From Aureobasidium sp. EXF-3400 (taxonomy: Eukaryota > Ascomycota > Dothideomycetes > Dothideales > Saccotheciaceae), in contig SWBL01000002.1 of the NCBI GenBank assembly GCA_024195585.1, positions 310,001 to 374,000 of the forward strand: 64,000 bases of DNA, written 5' to 3'. A program made the translations under genes and the position numbers. Positions 43,798 to 55,299 of the stretch are shown in pieces. Below the pieces are notes generated by a model that saw only the letters and a program-made list of their open reading frames with translations, did no database searches and was not told the DNA's origin. Position 1 is the stretch's first letter; each line of letters opens with the position of its first letter.

Positions 43798-44442
43798 TTA
43801 CTCAGTACGCCTAGACACATCACCCACCACCACCTCCCCATCCACCTCCCCAAACCTCCACCCAGGAAACCTCTCCTCCATCAACCCCCTCTGCACCTCC
43901 CAAGCCTCCCTCACATCCACCATCTTTAACGTCTCAATACTAACCTCCCCACCCTCAACCCTAAACCCCCATTCAAAGACCAAAACCGGATGTACCTTTT
44001 GCGTCATCAGACAATCCGGCAAATACGTCAGAAAGCTCCAAGCCGTCCAATCCATATCTGTTCTGTTGATTCTAAACGGAGCATCAAAAAGTGTTGGTTC
44101 AGTGCCAAAGTAAATGAGTGGGGAATCAAGGGTTTCGGAGATGGGGATTAAGTCCATTTCCCATGGGCCAGTTGAGTGCAGGGGAGATTCGCGGACCATT
44201 TGAATCCAGCCGTACATTGCTGCGTAACCGTAGTCTGAGTATGCAGTGACGGTGGCATTGCACATGGGGAAGTCCTTGAAAGCGGCGGGTGGTTGTGAGG
44301 GGAAGAGGAGGCAGCTGCCTGATTTTAGGGGGTCTTGGTTCGGTCCTAGAGTAACGCTTACGGTCGTCAGGTGTCGGCCAGGAACCGTGAATGAGCATTG
44401 TAGGGACTGTGTCTCGGGCGAGTCTGCTGATATAGATGCCAT
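43798..44442 (-). CDS. Hypothetical protein of an uncharacterised fungal family
   Basis: A single exon. I start it at 44442 (MASISADSPETQSLQC), giving 214 residues; an ATG 12 codons upstream (44478) is also in frame. It is soluble, with motifs that look conserved: GYAAMYGWIQMVRES, PWEMDLIPISETLDSPLIYFG, PTLFDAPFR and DMDWTAWSFLTYLPDC. They recall a family of fungal hypothetical proteins of similar size. A strand-rich, lipocalin-like or enzyme fold is possible, but I cannot name it. Its 3' part is very C-rich on the plus strand. Confidence 0.7.
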   Translation of the reverse strand: MASISADSPETQSLQCSFTVPGRHLTTVSVTLGPNQDPLKSGSCLLFPSQPPAAFKDFPMCNATVTAYSDYGYAAMYGWIQMVRESPLHSTGPWEMDLIPISETLDSPLIYFGTEPTLFDAPFRINRTDMDWTAWSFLTYLPDCLMTQKVHPVLVFEWGFRVEGGEVSIETLKMVDVREAWEVQRGLMEERFPGWRFGEVDGEVVVGDVSRRTE

Positions 44443-45080
44443 CGCGTCTGCAATTTGAGAATGATGTGGAAATAGCAATGATGGAGGATTCGTGACGGCT
44501 TCAGTTCGTAATTGCTAGCCGACGACAGATATGTATAGTATAGGAAATGACTAGGCGTAAAAGCAAAGAACTTGAATGAAAACTACTAGGAATTATAAAG
44601 TCTCTTATACACCTACCTAAACAAGGACAGACGAACTGGCTTCAACATTAATATGGAAGCCTTGAGGTCGGAGCCTAAACATCCTTCGCACCACACGTGA
44701 CATCCATGACGCATCCTCCTAACACGTATCAGGAAGGCCGCATACGTGGAAGAACCTACTGGGATCAACTCGTGATGGATGAGTAAACGCAAATTCCAAT
44801 TTGATACGCATTTTGATAATGTGAGAAGAAATGTGAGCCAACATGATTTTAGGATATACTGCATCTTGCTTGTGTAAACAGACAACGATGTAGTACGAGT
44901 ACCTGATATCAGTAACGTTGTATAGCACCAACTCCACGCGGATATAAGGACACAGGAAAATGGAGAAAGAAAAGCTTGAAAAAAAGAGGCAGGGACAGGG
45001 ACAAAAGAAGACATCCAGAGAAGGAATCCGCGTTGCTAACAATTACCTGATCTACCTTGCTCGACCGTCCTCCCAGACTG
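44443..45080. other. Intergenic region
   Basis: AT-rich in part, with short minus-strand frames around 44613-45109 that lack coding support. I see no gene. Confidence 0.5.
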
Positions 45081-46646
45081 TCATGACGACTCGTCAGAAA
45101 CCTTTGCACTTTCCTCCTTCGCTATAGCCATCGACCTCATATACTTCCTATCCGCCCTCTGTCCACTCCTCTGCTCCATTAACATAGGCACCAACCCCCT
45201 CATTTCCCTCAAACCACCCATCATATCATCATCGAACCTTTCCTTCCTTCTCCAGAGCAGTCTCATGAAACTGCCCATCCACGAATTCTGCCTTTGAACC
45301 AGTGTTTTCGCTGTAGTGGCTGAGAGTCGTGCTTTTGAGCTTGATGCGTGGAGCCCGTTGATTAGATAACCAATGGTGTCACCTTTATGATTCAGAAGCC
45401 GGGCAATCTCGGCAGGAGTGAGTCTCTTTTCGCTGAGTGGTGGTGTAGGGGTAAAGGGCAAGATCCAAAGTAGCAAGCGTTTGAAAGAAGATAGTTGTCT
45501 GGGACTCGTGACAGCGTCTTGTGGATCATCTCCATCCATAGACGCATCCAAGCACTGTATCTTAATAGGAATGTCGTCGAGCAAAAGACCCCAAGTCTTG
45601 ATCAGAGCACTCAGTCTAGGCTTCATCTCCTCATCGAGTACTTCTGCAATGGCCCCGAGTTCCCGAGCAATGGCATGGCGAAACTCGGGTATCGTCTGAT
45701 CACGGGAGTCAAGTTCAAGACGTATGAACGTAATGTACATGCTGCGGAGCAATTTGTCCTTCTCTTTATCCCAATCTAGCACATTGGCTTCGAGGACGGA
45801 TGTCAGATTGAGGAGGTGATCGATGCAAAGCGGTTTTGCTTGAATGATTTCGATTGGCATGGGTTCGGTGGTTTGAATTGGTTGAGGGGTTTTCATCTGT
45901 CTCTGTTGTATCGCTATCAAGACTTTGTTGATATCCTCGGTTAGGTCCAAGATTGCGTCTACGGTATCCGGATTCTCAGATAATGCAAACACGATACCGG
46001 GCATAGCGTGACGAATGGTGTTGTCCCTCGATATCTCCGCTCTCGGTAGTTGGTCACAATTTATTATGCTCGGAACCATGGGTAGCCTGCAGATTTGATT
46101 TTTCACCGCTCCGAGCGGAAGTTCATCATACAGCATCTGTACCGCTTCTGCGGTAGACCTCCCGATCGATACAGCATTAGCGAACACTGGAACCCCGAAC
46201 CAGGACAGAAGAAGATTCACCATCACCAGAGCCAGTAGGGAGATGAGCGATAGGTAATTCGAAAAGTTGCGTTGGTTTGACTTGCTGCGGCGTCGGTTTG
46301 CCGGGTTCTCGAACATGCTCGTCCGTGGTCCAGTAGGACGCGACCGCGACCGCGACCACGAGCGAGAGCGAGACGCACCTGGTGATTCGACATTGCCATC
46401 GCGGGTGCGAAGACGTCTGCTCCAGGTGTTGTTCTTCTCGGCCTCATATTGACGGCGTTGACGATCCATGTGTCCAAGATTTTGGTTTGACTTGGGCGCT
46501 GCTGCTGTTGAAAGATGAGAAGAGGGGGACGAGTAAATTTCAGCGAGGTCGGCGAGTTCCTGCCATCGTGGTTTTGCATTCCTCAGGCCATCCGTGTCTG
46601 ACTCGGCGGCATACTGGTCAAATACTGTACTCGACCAATGTGCCAT
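45081..46646 (-). CDS. Single-pass membrane protein with RS-rich N-terminus
   Basis: A single exon of 521 residues. Residues 60-125 are very basic with RS repeats (SRSRSWSRSRSRPTGPR, then RRRSKSNQRN). A single hydrophobic helix at about 131-152 (YLSLISLLALVMVNLLLSWF) follows. The C-terminal 370 residues are mostly helical and soluble, with a possible second amphipathic or hydrophobic segment (FKRLLLWILPFTPTPPL). No named domain is seen. The plan, an RS-rich tail, one span and a helical luminal or cytosolic domain, matches the gene at 32115-34433, although residue identity by eye is low. A nuclear-envelope or ER location is a guess. Confidence 0.72.
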   Translation of the reverse strand: MAHWSSTVFDQYAAESDTDGLRNAKPRWQELADLAEIYSSPSSHLSTAAAPKSNQNLGHMDRQRRQYEAEKNNTWSRRLRTRDGNVESPGASRSRSWSRSRSRPTGPRTSMFENPANRRRSKSNQRNFSNYLSLISLLALVMVNLLLSWFGVPVFANAVSIGRSTAEAVQMLYDELPLGAVKNQICRLPMVPSIINCDQLPRAEISRDNTIRHAMPGIVFALSENPDTVDAILDLTEDINKVLIAIQQRQMKTPQPIQTTEPMPIEIIQAKPLCIDHLLNLTSVLEANVLDWDKEKDKLLRSMYITFIRLELDSRDQTIPEFRHAIARELGAIAEVLDEEMKPRLSALIKTWGLLLDDIPIKIQCLDASMDGDDPQDAVTSPRQLSSFKRLLLWILPFTPTPPLSEKRLTPAEIARLLNHKGDTIGYLINGLHASSSKARLSATTAKTLVQRQNSWMGSFMRLLWRRKERFDDDMMGGLREMRGLVPMLMEQRSGQRADRKYMRSMAIAKEESAKVSDESS

Positions 46647-46904
46647 TTCTTGGAGTTTTTATGCTGATGACTGTCCGTCCGAGGAGGAGTAAGTAAGCAG
46701 AAAAACAGTAATCAACAGTGCGACTGAAGGATAGTTTGTACAAGACTTCCGAAAGCGGAACATGTGTGGCTGGTGCTGAAGCCAGTTCATCTGAATAGCT
46801 CTCAGCATTCCACAAAAAGTGCGGGTCAGAGAAGTCCCATCTCCAGATGAAAACAGTGCAGAGTTGTTAGCATAACATAGAACAGACGAGAAACTTGCAA
46901 TATA

Positions 46905-47420
46905 TTAAACGAATCTATACCCCATGACAAATTTTATGATCAGGAAAGAACACTTGGCCGGAACGCAAGTTTCGCAACTGAAGACTAGAGGAGTTGCAGA
47001 CAGAAAGCAGTTTTCGAGGAGGTACGAGGGACAAGCGATGCTGTTTGAGTCAAGGCTGCGGGATAAGAAGCCCCAGGCAGCCATTGAGAGCGCTATGAGT
47101 GCGATGACGACCAACACCCAGGTCGGGCACCGACCAGAAACTGGCGAGTACTCGTGTCCGGAGCGGTAGCTGTTCGTATCATCATTATTAGAACATGGAG
47201 CAACGTGAGGGTCCATGGTCTTGTAATAGGCAGCATGTTTTTGTCCATGTGATGAAGGGAGCGGAGAACGTCTTGTCTTGTCGAAGACCCTGAACAGAGA
47301 TTCCTCTGCAGTCATGCGATGTCCTGGGTTGATGTCACAACTAATAGGCGTCTTTCCAAGAACCCTGGAGCCTGATGCTGTGCTTGCCCCGGTATTCCTG
47401 TTCCTGTGGAGGAAGAACAT
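46905..47420 (-). CDS. Hypothetical single-span membrane protein
   Basis: A 171-residue frame; the real start could be an internal Met (for example MTAEESLFRVF, residue 36). A single membrane helix (PTWVLVVIALIALSMAAWGF, near 100-119) is followed by a short Cys-rich tail (IACPSYLLENC..SCETCVPAKC). The N-terminal part is polar. A good acceptor-like sequence (TTCTTCCTCCACAG) lies at its very start, so it may be the last exon of a longer gene whose 5' part I could not connect in frame. No family is recognised. Confidence 0.35.
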   Translation of the reverse strand: MFFLHRNRNTGASTASGSRVLGKTPISCDINPGHRMTAEESLFRVFDKTRRSPLPSSHGQKHAAYYKTMDPHVAPCSNNDDTNSYRSGHEYSPVSGRCPTWVLVVIALIALSMAAWGFLSRSLDSNSIACPSYLLENCFLSATPLVFSCETCVPAKCSFLIIKFVMGYRFV

Positions 47421-48126
47421 GAGTGTGAGAAGATTGTTGTGTCAGCGAACAACTGGTAGTCAAGCAGGTTCATGTATTCAATTGTCAGTTGATCGAAGTC
47501 TTACAAAGACGACATTCCATTGTGTGTTGTGTCTCATCAAGAATAAAGCAAAGGTCTTGGGCAAAATGTTTGTCTCTGGTCTTCGATATTGCTCGTTCTC
47601 AAGAAGATGATGCATATCGAGGTCGAAATGACCTACAGGAAGCATTGTGTGGAAGTGTGAAACATACAAAGCGGCATGATTACTCTGATACCGAGCTACG
47701 ATATGCGACTTTGCAGAAGACATTTGTTGAGGTAAACATGTTTGTGAGCTAAGGTTTGAGAGATTCGCCCAAGTTGTCCCTGCCAAGAGATGAGTGGAAA
47801 GTCACGCATGGTCTCACCTTCTCAGGGCAACCGTCGTATTTGACCAAACAGGTAGTCGAAGCTCGAATATGTGATCCTAGGGCAGATGTGCAACGGCGGA
47901 GAGATGGCAATTTGGAATGTGACTTGAATTGAAAGAGTGAGGAGGTGATGTTGCCATGTCAATACTCGATCGAGATCTTCTGGGCCCAGGCCGGCCTCGC
48001 GCGCGTTTTTGCAGTTGAAAGGCTAAAGTAGCATTGGTTCGTCGGCGCAGGACTGCAGGTTGCACTGGATGCGTCGCCATCTCGCACCTCATAGCATAGC
48101 ATTGTAATGGTTGGAGCCTTTGTAAG
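47421..48126. other. Upstream region of the histidine kinase gene
   Basis: It holds a minus-strand frame (47478-47786) without support and the kinase promoter. I see no other gene. Confidence 0.45.
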
Positions 48127-51100
48127 ATGACGGAAATGGCGGTAGACAGAAGTTCGAAGAAGAGGGCGCGGCCTGAAGCCATGTCTTCGAATAACAGCGA
48201 CGAGCAGACGCTCACGACAACAAACGTGCCCATTCGTACCGCACGAGACCACCAAGCTGGCGACTTGTCCAACTTGTCTCTCGTAGACTTTCTCCAACAC
48301 GACACACGCCCGACATGCATCATTGATACGACACTCGGCTTCATCGCCTACTGCAATCACGCTCTCGAACGACTGCTCGCAAGCACCTGGAACCTACCCG
48401 ACTTTCGCGATTGGGCTGCCACCACCTTCAATCCAGCAACACACAGCGCAAGTTACCGAGGAAGAGCATGGAATTGCATACTCCAACAAGGCAGATGGCT
48501 CGTAGCCACCGCCCAGGAACATGAGCCCACAGTTCAAGTACACCCAGACGCCCTCGCGCCTCCACGCGCACCACCTCCGCCTCGTACCGCATCGCAGAAC
48601 AGCAACTCAGCCATCGCGTCCGCTGATTCACGCCGCCAGTCGGTTGCATCGTCGTCATGGCGTACCGTGTCGGATGATGGTGGCCAGCGCTACCTTGACT
48701 GGACGCGCAGCCCGTCTCCCGCCATGTCGGCCCACATGCACCTGGTGCGCAACTACCCCTGGCAAGACACATCCGTCGGCAGCATCCAATCCTGGTCCGA
48801 TGCTCTCCGAGGAGCCGTCCTCTCTGCCATGGCCAACCCGGACCCGCGTCTGCTGCTCTGGGGAGACGACCATATCATGATCTACAACGAGGCCTGCACC
48901 TCCATGTTCGCCGAACGACACCCCCGCGCCCTGGGCTCAAGAGCTGAAGACACCTGGGCTGACATCTGGCCTGACATGTATCCTATGATTAAATACGTCC
49001 AGACAGAAGGAAGAGGCACCCGTCTGAATAAGCTACCCCTTGTCATGCACCGCAATGGTTACCCCGAGGATACCTACTGGTCTTTCAACCTGATCCCAGT
49101 CATTGGCCATCAAGGCTCCACCATCGGCATCATCGACGAGTTCTCCGAAGTCACCGAACATGTCGTCGGCGACCGTCGCAGAGATGCCATTGTCAGAATC
49201 AACAAGGCCATCGTCAGCGTCAACAGCGTCAAGGAGTTGTGGTTCGAGTTCCTCGAGGGTCTTGAGCCTTGCAAGGACGACATCCCATACGCCCTTCTTC
49301 ACACCAACCACGCTGCCGCCGATCCTTCTGTACCCGACACGGATTCTTCTTCTTCCACCCTGGATTCGCAGCGCTACGCTCTCGAGGGTTCCATCGGTCT
49401 CGCTGCTGGCCATCCTGCTGTACCCCTAACCTTCGATCTTGCTGATTGTGCCAACGACCAGAGTCCTCTCGCTCGTGCCTACCACAAGGCCTGGAAGACC
49501 GAAGACGTCGTCATCTTGCAAGCCAAAGACGCCAGTCTGCCACCACTCCTCAATCAAGGCGTCCCTGGCCGAGCCGCAGGTGCCAAGGTACAAACAGTCT
49601 GTGTAATTCCTTTACCCGACATGTCCGCTCATCGAACAATGGGTTTCTTGACTCTGGCAATGACCCCTCGTCGACCCTATGATTCAGATGCCGCCATGTT
49701 TGCTTACTATCTGCGCGACATTCTGGTCAAATCTGCTTCGGCTATCTGCCTTCCTGAAGAGCAACGCCGTTCCCGTCAAAAGTTTGAACAGATCGAAGCC
49801 TCCTTGGCCCAACAACTTCGTGCCACCGCCCTTGAGACGGAACGTCTGGAAAACCGTTATTCACGTATGGCTCAGCTTGCTCCCGTGGCCATGTACGCCA
49901 TCACCCCTGATGCTCGCACCACTTTCCACAACAAGGCCTATCTGGACATCACTGGCATCACCGAAGAATCCATCGAAGCTCAGACGGATCCCTTGGCGTA
50001 TCTACACCTGGACGACCGCGAAAGGGTCGAGAGTGCTTGGATCCAGTGTCTGGAGGAGAAACAGCAATTCACAATCGAATACCGTGTGACCCGTCCGTGG
50101 TCTTCTACCGATCCAATCTCAGGAGAAATCATGGAAGGCGACACTTGGGTCTTGGCCACTGCAGCACCAGAACTCGACGAAGATGGTAATATTATTCACA
50201 TACAGGGCTGGTTGCTCGATGTTAGTGATCGCAAATACCACGAAAAGTCTCGAATTCGACAAATCGAAGCCGAACAGTCAGAGGAAAGATTTGCTCGTCT
50301 GGCTGCAGATGCTCCTTTGGGTATGTATTTGTTGAAGCCCACTGGTGAGCCGTTATATCTCAACGACGCATACTTCCGCATACTTGGCTTCACCAGGGAA
50401 GAGTTCGATGAATCCCAGCGATCAGGCGTGGGATGGGGGGACAGAATCCATGATGATGACCAAGCCAAGGTTGGTGAGGCGTGGCTAGCACTGGCTCAGC
50501 ATGGCACGCCGCTGAATCTAGAATATCGCATCAAAAAGCCCTGGAAATACACCGACGAAGCCAATGGCCTTGAAATGATAGGCGATACCTGGCTACAAGG
50601 CACAGCAATCGCTGAGATTGGCCTTGACGGCTCGGTGGTCGCTGTTCAAGGCTTTGTCACCGAAATCTCTCTCAAGAAAGCTTCAGAACGTTTACTCAGC
50701 GAGAGATTAGAAGATGCACTCGAACACAAACGTCAAGCTGATCGCTTCATTGACATGACTAGCCATGAAATGCGTAATCCGCTGAGCGCAATCTTACAGT
50801 CTGCCGATGGCATCTTGACGGCACTTGAGAACAATAACCGCTTGGGTATCACGACTGGACCAACGTCCATGGAAGACCATGTCCTCGAAACTGTGCTTGA
50901 TTCAGCTCAGACTATCATCCTTTGCGCCCAGCATCAAGGTCGCATCGTTGACGACATTCTAACTTTGAGCAAGCTAGATTCGAACCTACTTGTCGTATCA
51001 CCTGATACTGTCGACATGCCAGGCTTGATGGAGAAGTGCTTCAAAATGCACGAAGCAGAACTAGTGAGGGCGAATATAGCCATCAGTCTTCGTGTTCACG

Positions 51101-52419
51101 AAGGCTTCCGAAATTTGGCTGTTGGTAAAGTCATGCTTGATTCGAGTCGTTTGTTACAGGTTGTCATCAACCTCCTCACCAACGCTATCAAGTTCACCCA
51201 ATTCGCCAGCCACAAGGAAATCACGGTTCATCTAGATGCTTCGTTGACTCGACCGGCGGAAGGCATGTTTGACGCTCCCTATGTTCCATTCCGTGCCAAC
51301 AGGCCTGAGCATCACTTTACTCCAGAATGGGGAACTGGTGAAGAGGTCTTCCTGTCATTGTCTGTGCAAGACAGCGGTAAGGGCATGGATGAAGAAGAGT
51401 TGAAGTTGCTTTTCAATCGCTTCTCACAGGCCAGTCCGAAAACCTACAAACAATATGGCGGTTCGTACAAAAGTTACCATCAAAGCGAAGCGTCTTCTTA
51501 GACTAACAACATTTTAGGCAGTGGTTTGGGTCTCTACATTTCCAAGCAACTTACGGACCTCCAAGATGGTCAGATCGGCGTACACAGCGAGCCCGACAAG
51601 GGTAGTACATTCAGCTTTTACATCAAAGCCAGGAGAGCAGTCGAAGATGACGATATCCTCGAAGAAGGCACACTAACGACTCCGACACTCAATACACCCG
51701 TCATCTACACTCGCGACCCTGCTTCCAACTCCTTGCAGGCGGATCCAGAAGGTCATCCACTTGACAAGACACATAACATTATTCGCAAGTTGTCCACCGT
51801 GTCTACTGACCAGACTGAAGAGAAGCCGCACCTACATGTCTTGGTCGTTGAGGTTCGTGACTCCGCTCCATTACTGTATCATTTATCACTGACACCTGTC
51901 TAGGATAACATCATCAACCAGCGAGTCATGTCTCAACAACTCCGCCGATTGGGATGTACAGTCCACTTGGCGAATCATGGTCTTGAAGCTCTAGACTTCC
52001 TTCGCAAGACCTCATTCTGGGCCGACCGCCCCGCCCCAACACGAACTCTCGAAGAAGCACCCAGTCCCAAAACAAGGCTCCAATCAGATATCATTCCCCT
52101 ATCTGTCGTCCTCATGGATCTGGAAATGCCCGTCCTGGGCGGTCTGGAAACAGTAAAGAGAATCAGAACTTTGCAGAGTGAAGGCACCATCGTCGGACAT
52201 GTCCCTGTCATTGCGGTGACGGCGAATGCGAGACGTGAACAGATCGCCGTTGCTATCGAGCATGGCATGGACAGCGTTGTGACGAAACCATTTAGGATAC
52301 CCGAGTTGGTGCCTCAGATGGAGGGCTTGGTGAAGAGAGTACGACAAGCCAGTATTGGCAGCGTGGGCAGTGTTGCCAGGAAGTCTGTCGTGAGGGTGTC
52401 AATACCAGGCTTACTATGA
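48127..52419 (+). CDS. PAS-containing hybrid histidine kinase
   Basis: Three exons: 48127..51460, 51518..51852 and 51904..52419; introns are 57 and 51 nt, both with the unusual donor GTTCGT. They total 4185 nt, giving 1394 residues. Order: a PAS-like N-terminus (about 55-150); a further sensor-like segment (about 210-350, with VRNYPWQDTSVGSIQSWSD); two clear PAS/PAC units (about 580-690 and 720-835); a HisKA H-box with phospho-acceptor His near 880 (MTSHEMRNPLSAI); an HATPase with N-box INLLTNAIKFT and G-boxes QDSGKGMD and SGLGLYISK; and a receiver (VVEDNIINQRV, phospho-acceptor Asp near 1295 in LMDLEMPVLGG, TKPF lysine). All catalytic residues are present. No membrane segment is seen, so it is probably a cytosolic sensor feeding the Ypd1 phosphorelay. 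I do not assign its fungal HHK group. Confidence 0.93.
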
Positions 52420-52769
52420 CTGCAATGATTCGTTCTGGTTTTGGTGTAGAGATGGGCGTTAGATGAGCATATGGGTGAAGGGGTTTCGGAGATACCATTT
52501 TAGAAGGGCTTACATCGAGCATGGAGTTTTGGTCTTGCATGCTACAATACGACGATGATTTTGAGTGTCAGTGTTTACAGGACATGAACCTCCCTTTGCA
52601 TTCTTCTTTCCTTCAGATTGTTCATGGTGCCTTCCCTTGTTTGTTCCCGCCATCTCAGACTCCAGCCAAATTTGCTTGGCGCTCATATATATATCTTCAG
52701 GTGCTCCACACGTCGACTCTCTCTTCCCGACCAACAACCATCTTTGCGATATCTCTTCTTCTTTTGGAC
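52420..52769. promoter_or_regulatory. Intergenic promoter with TATA-like element
   Basis: 350 nt between two same-strand genes. CATATATATATC at 52684-52695, followed by a C/T-rich leader, suggests a promoter for the gene starting at 52770. Confidence 0.4.
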
Positions 52770-53255
52770 ATGGCATTCTTAACCCCCACAGCTATGCGCG
52801 ACAATGGAAGCGAACATCGACTCAAGATGTATACTCAACTTTGGGATGACACTCTGCGAAACGAACTAGCCAAAGAACTCTCTAAGTGCGCGACTGAAGA
52901 ACCTGGGCCCCTAAATCAACGACCTCAAGTAGACCACTATCAACCTCACGGCTATCCCAATCAACGCTCAGATGCAATCATTCTCGAGGCCAACCAGAGT
53001 TTCCTCAAGTCGATAAAGAATCTTCGGGATACTAATCAAAAGTACTTGCACCAGCTAGGCTTCAACAAACCTGGCATCCTGCAGCCTTCTCGTGGCGTGA
53101 TTCTGAAGCCTGCTCTGCCGCCGAGGAAGATCCAACTAGATCCCAGACGATCCCACAACGGGCGAGGTGGTGAAAGAATCTCGGATTCTAAGGAGACCAT
53201 CGATGTGGATGAATGTGCAAGGGAGCTCAAGTCGGCGAGCTTGAACGGCAGATAG
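52770..53255 (+). CDS. Small basic hypothetical protein
   Basis: 161 residues from an ATG with good context (GGACATGGC) that follows a TATA-like element by ~75 nt. The frame is open upstream to 52521, but that part is low-quality sequence. The protein starts MAFLTPTAMRDNGSEHRL and has a helical middle (ANQSFLKSIKNLRDTNQKYL, about 70-90). A Pro/Lys/Arg-rich part follows (LKPALPPRKIQLDPRRS), with an acidic-to-basic end. There is no signal or membrane helix. It is not recognised. Confidence 0.5.
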   Translation: MAFLTPTAMRDNGSEHRLKMYTQLWDDTLRNELAKELSKCATEEPGPLNQRPQVDHYQPHGYPNQRSDAIILEANQSFLKSIKNLRDTNQKYLHQLGFNKPGILQPSRGVILKPALPPRKIQLDPRRSHNGRGGERISDSKETIDVDECARELKSASLNGR

Positions 53256-53851
53256 AGTGTGCGAGATTAATCGAGGAACCAGAGAACATCGAAGGAAGTA
53301 CAGAAAGAAGAAGGAAGCTACAAACCAGAGACGGGACAGAATCGCTCGTTTATACCAAAACGCGTGGGCACGTTCTCCTGTAAGTGTTTGGCCTTCGCCT
53401 TGGTCACTGGACAGCTCTTCTAACGATGGTACATGGAGCGGGTCGACACTTTATGAAGACCCCAATGATCAAGCAGACCCTGACTGTCGCGACCACTGTT
53501 ATTAACAACAACCGACCGTATCCAAGACAAAGTTCCTGGTCTGCTATTCCAGGCAGCCAAGCACGTGGCCGGGTTTGCGTTCTTTTCATAACCAACGAAA
53601 TAATGATCGAGTGGTCGGAAATATTCATATTCCGCATACCACCTCAAAAGATGAGCAAGTAACTCTGTCCATAGAAAATTTTCACCGTGTCGATACACTG
53701 ATACAAAAAGACATCTTTCTTCCCACATCTCTTCGACTCCTTCGTCTTCGTCCTCGCCTGCTTGTTACCACATCAAAAAGTACAACTGCACCAGAACCAA
53801 GATACAAACCTCTCCAGCTTCAAGCTTCGACCAAAATCACATCTTTTCATC
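53256..53851. other. Intergenic region
   Basis: Short frames on both strands without support. The right end is the C/T-rich leader of the PPxY gene. Confidence 0.5.
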
Positions 53852-54487
53852 ATGTATCCCACAACCTCAAACGTCTTCACCAACGACAGCAGCGCAAGCG
53901 AATTCCGCCGTGCTGTTAGACTTCAAGTCGCCACCAGAGCAGAATACGCACTTCCAGGAGCAGGAGCCAGTGCTCGAGAAGTACAACAAGCATACCTCCG
54001 ATACCTCCATGCACAAAACAGAGGTCTTCGCAGCGAAAACACACAACAAGCTACTCGTGGGAGAAGCACAGAACAAGCTCCTCCACCATACACTGCTACC
54101 TCGACTGAGCAAGCACCTCCAGCATATACTGCCAGCTCTGATACTACCCAAACACCAAGTGCAAGACTGGATACATTGCTGCCTGATAATGTTCATACTC
54201 CACCATCACCACCAGCGTACGAAGAAGTCGCTGCATCATCACCACCAAGCTACGATGATGTCGCTCTTCGCAACACAAACAGCAGCACAACCCAACAACT
54301 TTCAACCCACAATATCAATGCTGTTTTTACTGGTTGCACCACCGCCACACCTCAACAAACCCTCCACAACATAGCTATCCAAGCACTGAATCTGGTTGTT
54401 GGAAAAAATGGACCTGAATTACCTGCTCGTCCTGCAAAGAAGGGGTTGTTGGCTAGAATGATGAAACAGGGGAGGGGGAAGATGTGA
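53852..54487 (+). CDS. PPxY-motif-rich protein, possible Rsp5/NEDD4 adaptor
   Basis: 211 residues from the ATG at 53852 (MYPTTSNVFTNDSSASEF); the frame is open upstream to 53762. The N-terminal ~50 residues are helical and Arg/Ala-rich (AREVQQAYLRYLHAQNRGL). A disordered middle follows with four PPxY motifs: PPPYTA, PPAYTA, PPAYEE and PPSYDD, roughly at residues 74, 86, 123 and 134, two of them in a near-repeat (STEQAPPxYTA). The C-terminus is hydrophobic then basic (LNLVVGKNGPELPARPAKKG). PPxY motifs bind WW domains; multiple copies are typical of adaptors or substrates of Rsp5/NEDD4 ubiquitin ligases, but no arrestin fold or membrane helix is seen. The family is unknown. Confidence 0.6.
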   Translation: MYPTTSNVFTNDSSASEFRRAVRLQVATRAEYALPGAGASAREVQQAYLRYLHAQNRGLRSENTQQATRGRSTEQAPPPYTATSTEQAPPAYTASSDTTQTPSARLDTLLPDNVHTPPSPPAYEEVAASSPPSYDDVALRNTNSSTTQQLSTHNINAVFTGCTTATPQQTLHNIAIQALNLVVGKNGPELPARPAKKGLLARMMKQGRGKM

Positions 54488-55299
54488 TCCACGAAAATCT
54501 AACTGCTCTTTTCCCTTACGATGAAGATTTAGTCTCGAAGGGTTTTTAGTGAGAGTTAGATGTGGATGCACTGGGACAGGAAGGGATGGAAGACAGTAGA
54601 TAGGAAGGAAGGAAGGAGGCTTTGGGAGAGTGGAAGTTGGCCCGACTTTTGTTCTTTCCGAGTTTTCTTGTCTTTGGAATGAAATTCTTGTCGCGATGAA
54701 TGTGCGTTCTGATCATGATGAAATGTGACTTAATGGTAATTTAAGATGTGCGAATAGAGAGAATTGTATTTTGAGGGTGTTCATGCATCGTGAAGATTCC
54801 TATTGTACTCTTCTGGATGTCGGTTTGTTGGCTTTAGATAACCATCTTGACTACATCCAATTCTGAACGCCTACCAGCGTTGCTATCGCGTCTTGCGCGT
54901 TAGGGACGCGTCTAATGGTTGCCTGTTGTTATCGGCATCCACCCATGTCTGTGCCGCTCTTAATTACTTGCCTGCAACTTTCATCTTCCATCACGCTAAA
55001 TATGCCGGTCAGTCTGCTTTCGTTCCGGAACAGACTGTGCCCACGTCCGACGGCCAGTGTGAGTGCATTGTCATTGGTTCTATGTAAGAAGGTGGAGTCC
55101 TGCTCTACACCACGCTAGTCATCGGATGTGATTCGAGTCTGTATGGAAGAGAGTGAACTCATACACTGCACCACAATGACTGTCGGACTTGATGGGAGTC
55201 TGCACAAAAAGAGGCCTCCATCCCCTTCAGCAGTTGATTCAGCTTCTTCCTTCCTACCTTTTACTACATCGTCTATCATCACGTCCTTCCTCAGCAAAC
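54488..55299. other. Intergenic region with short GGAA repeat
   Basis: No supported gene. A short GGAA microsatellite (three to four units) lies near 54603-54616. Small frames at 54893-55118 look accidental. Confidence 0.5.

Noticed and set aside
47478..47786. Minus-strand frame that might be a 5' exon of the gene at 46905-47420
   Set aside because: Joining through GTAAGA at about 47503 to the CCACAG acceptor gives the wrong phase and an early stop; no consistent model found.
54603..54616. Short GGAA microsatellite
   Set aside because: Only a few units; not notable beyond ordinary intergenic low complexity.
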